From NCBI GenBank assembly GCA_017577895.1, contig PKQY01000033.1, forward strand, positions 1-22,496: DNA of 22,496 nt, in the 5' to 3' direction. Shown here in pieces: positions 21,222 to 22,496 of this stretch. The position numbers and the translations under genes were made by a program. Source of the DNA: Bacillota bacterium (GTDB taxonomy: Bacteria; Bacillota; Bacilli; ZCTH02-B2). The notes below the pieces were generated by a model. It was not told where the DNA came from. It made no database searches and was given only the letters and a program-made list of their open reading frames with translations. Each line of letters begins with the position of its first letter. Position 1 is the stretch's first letter.

Positions 21222-22496
21222 CTAGCCATCCATGTCCAATGAATACGCCCGCATTTTTCGCCACAGCGTGCTGCGGCTGATGCCTAACCGGCGGGCCGCC
21301 TTCGTCTTGTTTCCGTCCACTTCCGACAACACTTGCAAGATGCGCTGCCGCTCCCAACTTTCCACCTCTTTGGCCAGGGCCGGTTGGTCCAACGCTGGCT
21401 CATCGGGCAACAATTCGCGGACAATTTCTTGCAACATCTCGTCGACGGAAAACCCGCCTTCTGCCAAAACGGTCATGCGCTCCACGACATTTTCCAATTC
21501 CCGTACATTACCGGGCCAGTCGTACCGGCTCAACAAAGCGGGAAAACGGGCCAGCACCTCTGCCCGCTTCTCTTCAGCCATGCCGTATTTTTCCAACAAG
21601 TGCCGCAACAACTCCGGCAAGTCGTCCAGGCGTTGGCGCAACGGCGGCAGCTCCAACGACAAGACGTTCAAGCGATAGTACAAGTCGCGGCGAAACGTCC
21701 CTTCTTCCACCATCACCTTCAAATCCCGATTCGTCGCCGCCACCACCCGGACGTCAATGGGGATGATGGTCTCACTGCCGATGCGCATGACCTCTTTTTC
21801 CTGCAACACCCGCAGCAAGCGGGCCTGAAGCCTCAGCGACATCTCCCCGACTTCGTCGAGAAACAGCGTCCCCCGGTGGGCCAGTTCGAACAGGCCGGGC
21901 TTGCCGCCCTTTTTCGCCCCGGTAAAGGCGCCTTCTTCATAGCCAAACAACTCGCTTTCCAACAGCGACTCCGGCAAAGCCGCGCAGTTGACCGCCACAA
22001 ACGGATGTTGGCGCCGGCGGCTGGCATTGTGGATGCTCTGGGCAAACAACTCCTTCCCCGTCCCGGTCTCGCCGCGGATGAGGACCGTCGCATCGGAGGC
22101 GGCGTAATGGCGGGCCTTTTGAATGGCCTTCTGCAACGCGGCGCTGCGTCCCACAATGTGCTCAAACGTCGCCTTGGCCACCAGGCCTTTGTGGTGAACC
22201 CGTTTGCGAATCGCCTTTTCCGCCTGCTGAATCATGTCGGCGTCTTGAAACGTGGCCACGGCCCCGATTTGCTTCCCTTGATAAATCACGGGAATGCGGT
22301 TGACGAGGAGCATGCCTTTTTTCCCTTTTTGCACCACGTTCAACAGCGGCTCGCCCCGTTCAAAGACCTCTTCCACTTGCAGTTCCGGGACGAGTTCCCG
22401 CGCCGGCCGGCCGAGGGCGTCATGTACGGATATGCCCAGCAGTTTCTCCGCCGCCGGGTTCATCTCCCGCAACGTCCCGTCGGTGTCGACGTAAAC
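21222..22496 (-). CDS. Sigma-54-dependent transcriptional activator (PAS-AAA-Fis), N-terminus outside the window
   Basis: At least 424 residues are visible, open at the right edge. A PAS domain comes first (VYVDTDGTLREMNPAAEKLLG onward, to about residue 85 of the visible part). Next is the linker IRKRVHHKGLVAKATFEHIVG, typical of PrpR-type regulators. The AAA+ domain follows with Walker A GETGTGKE, the sigma-54 contact loop GAFTGA, Walker B TLFLDEVGEM, and R-finger region FRRDLYYRLNVL. The C-terminal Fis-type HTH reads NKTKAARRLGISRSTLWRKMR. It should hydrolyse ATP to open sigma-54 promoters in response to a ligand sensed by the N-terminal part. A PrpR_N sensor domain outside the window is likely but unseen. 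It lies directly upstream of the CoA-transferase gene, and two sigma-54-type promoters occur in the next 4 kb. Confidence 0.95.
   Translation of the reverse strand, partial: VYVDTDGTLREMNPAAEKLLGISVHDALGRPARELVPELQVEEVFERGEPLLNVVQKGKKGMLLVNRIPVIYQGKQIGAVATFQDADMIQQAEKAIRKRVHHKGLVAKATFEHIVGRSAALQKAIQKARHYAASDATVLIRGETGTGKELFAQSIHNASRRRQHPFVAVNCAALPESLLESELFGYEEGAFTGAKKGGKPGLFELAHRGTLFLDEVGEMSLRLQARLLRVLQEKEVMRIGSETIIPIDVRVVAATNRDLKVMVEEGTFRRDLYYRLNVLSLELPPLRQRLDDLPELLRHLLEKYGMAEEKRAEVLARFPALLSRYDWPGNVRELENVVERMTVLAEGGFSVDEMLQEIVRELLPDEPALDQPALAKEVESWERQRILQVLSEVDGNKTKAARRLGISRSTLWRKMRAYSLDMDG

Overview
The window looks like chromosomal DNA of a GC-rich, spore-forming, flagellated and potentially competent member of the Bacillales (Firmicutes). 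The reasons are the comF-yvyF-flgM-flgN-flgK gene order known from Bacillus subtilis, an RsfA-type prespore regulator, a 3D/LysM wall protein, strong AGGAGG-like ribosome binding sites, frequent GTG and TTG starts, and rho-independent terminators. A thermophile is plausible but not shown. No RNA gene, insertion sequence, prophage or CRISPR array was seen.

Left part, 1-5386, minus strand: the start of flgK (cut by the window edge), flgN, flgM, yvyF and a long comF gene. ComFA (DNA-uptake helicase) and ComFC (phosphoribosyltransferase-like) form one continuous polypeptide, and no comFB is present. Just upstream, 4 bases from the comFA start, is a small membrane-anchored protein with a glycosyltransferase-2-like fragment. 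A seven-unit heptanucleotide array lies between this gene and the metK terminator.

Middle part, 5614-13540: metK (minus), then divergently motA-motB-yvyE (plus, stator genes and an IMPACT/YigZ protein). On the minus strand follow a LysM-3D cell-wall protein, rsfA and leuCD. Promoters can be read in front of yvyF, metK, rsfA and leuC, and terminators behind yvyF, metK, rsfA and leuD.

Right part, 13611-22496, all minus strand: a sigma-54 activator (cut by the right edge), a CaiB/BaiF class III CoA-transferase, an HMG-CoA-lyase-family enzyme, then an ABC importer (lipoprotein, ATPase, two different permeases) and an MFS transporter. Sites matching the -24/-12 sigma-54 promoter consensus precede both the CoA-transferase and the lipoprotein gene. 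My reading is that this is a sigma-54-controlled island for import, CoA activation and retro-aldol cleavage of a branched 3-hydroxy-dicarboxylic acid. 3-Hydroxy-3-methylglutarate is the simplest candidate. The island and the ComFA-ComFC fusion are the most interesting parts of the window.
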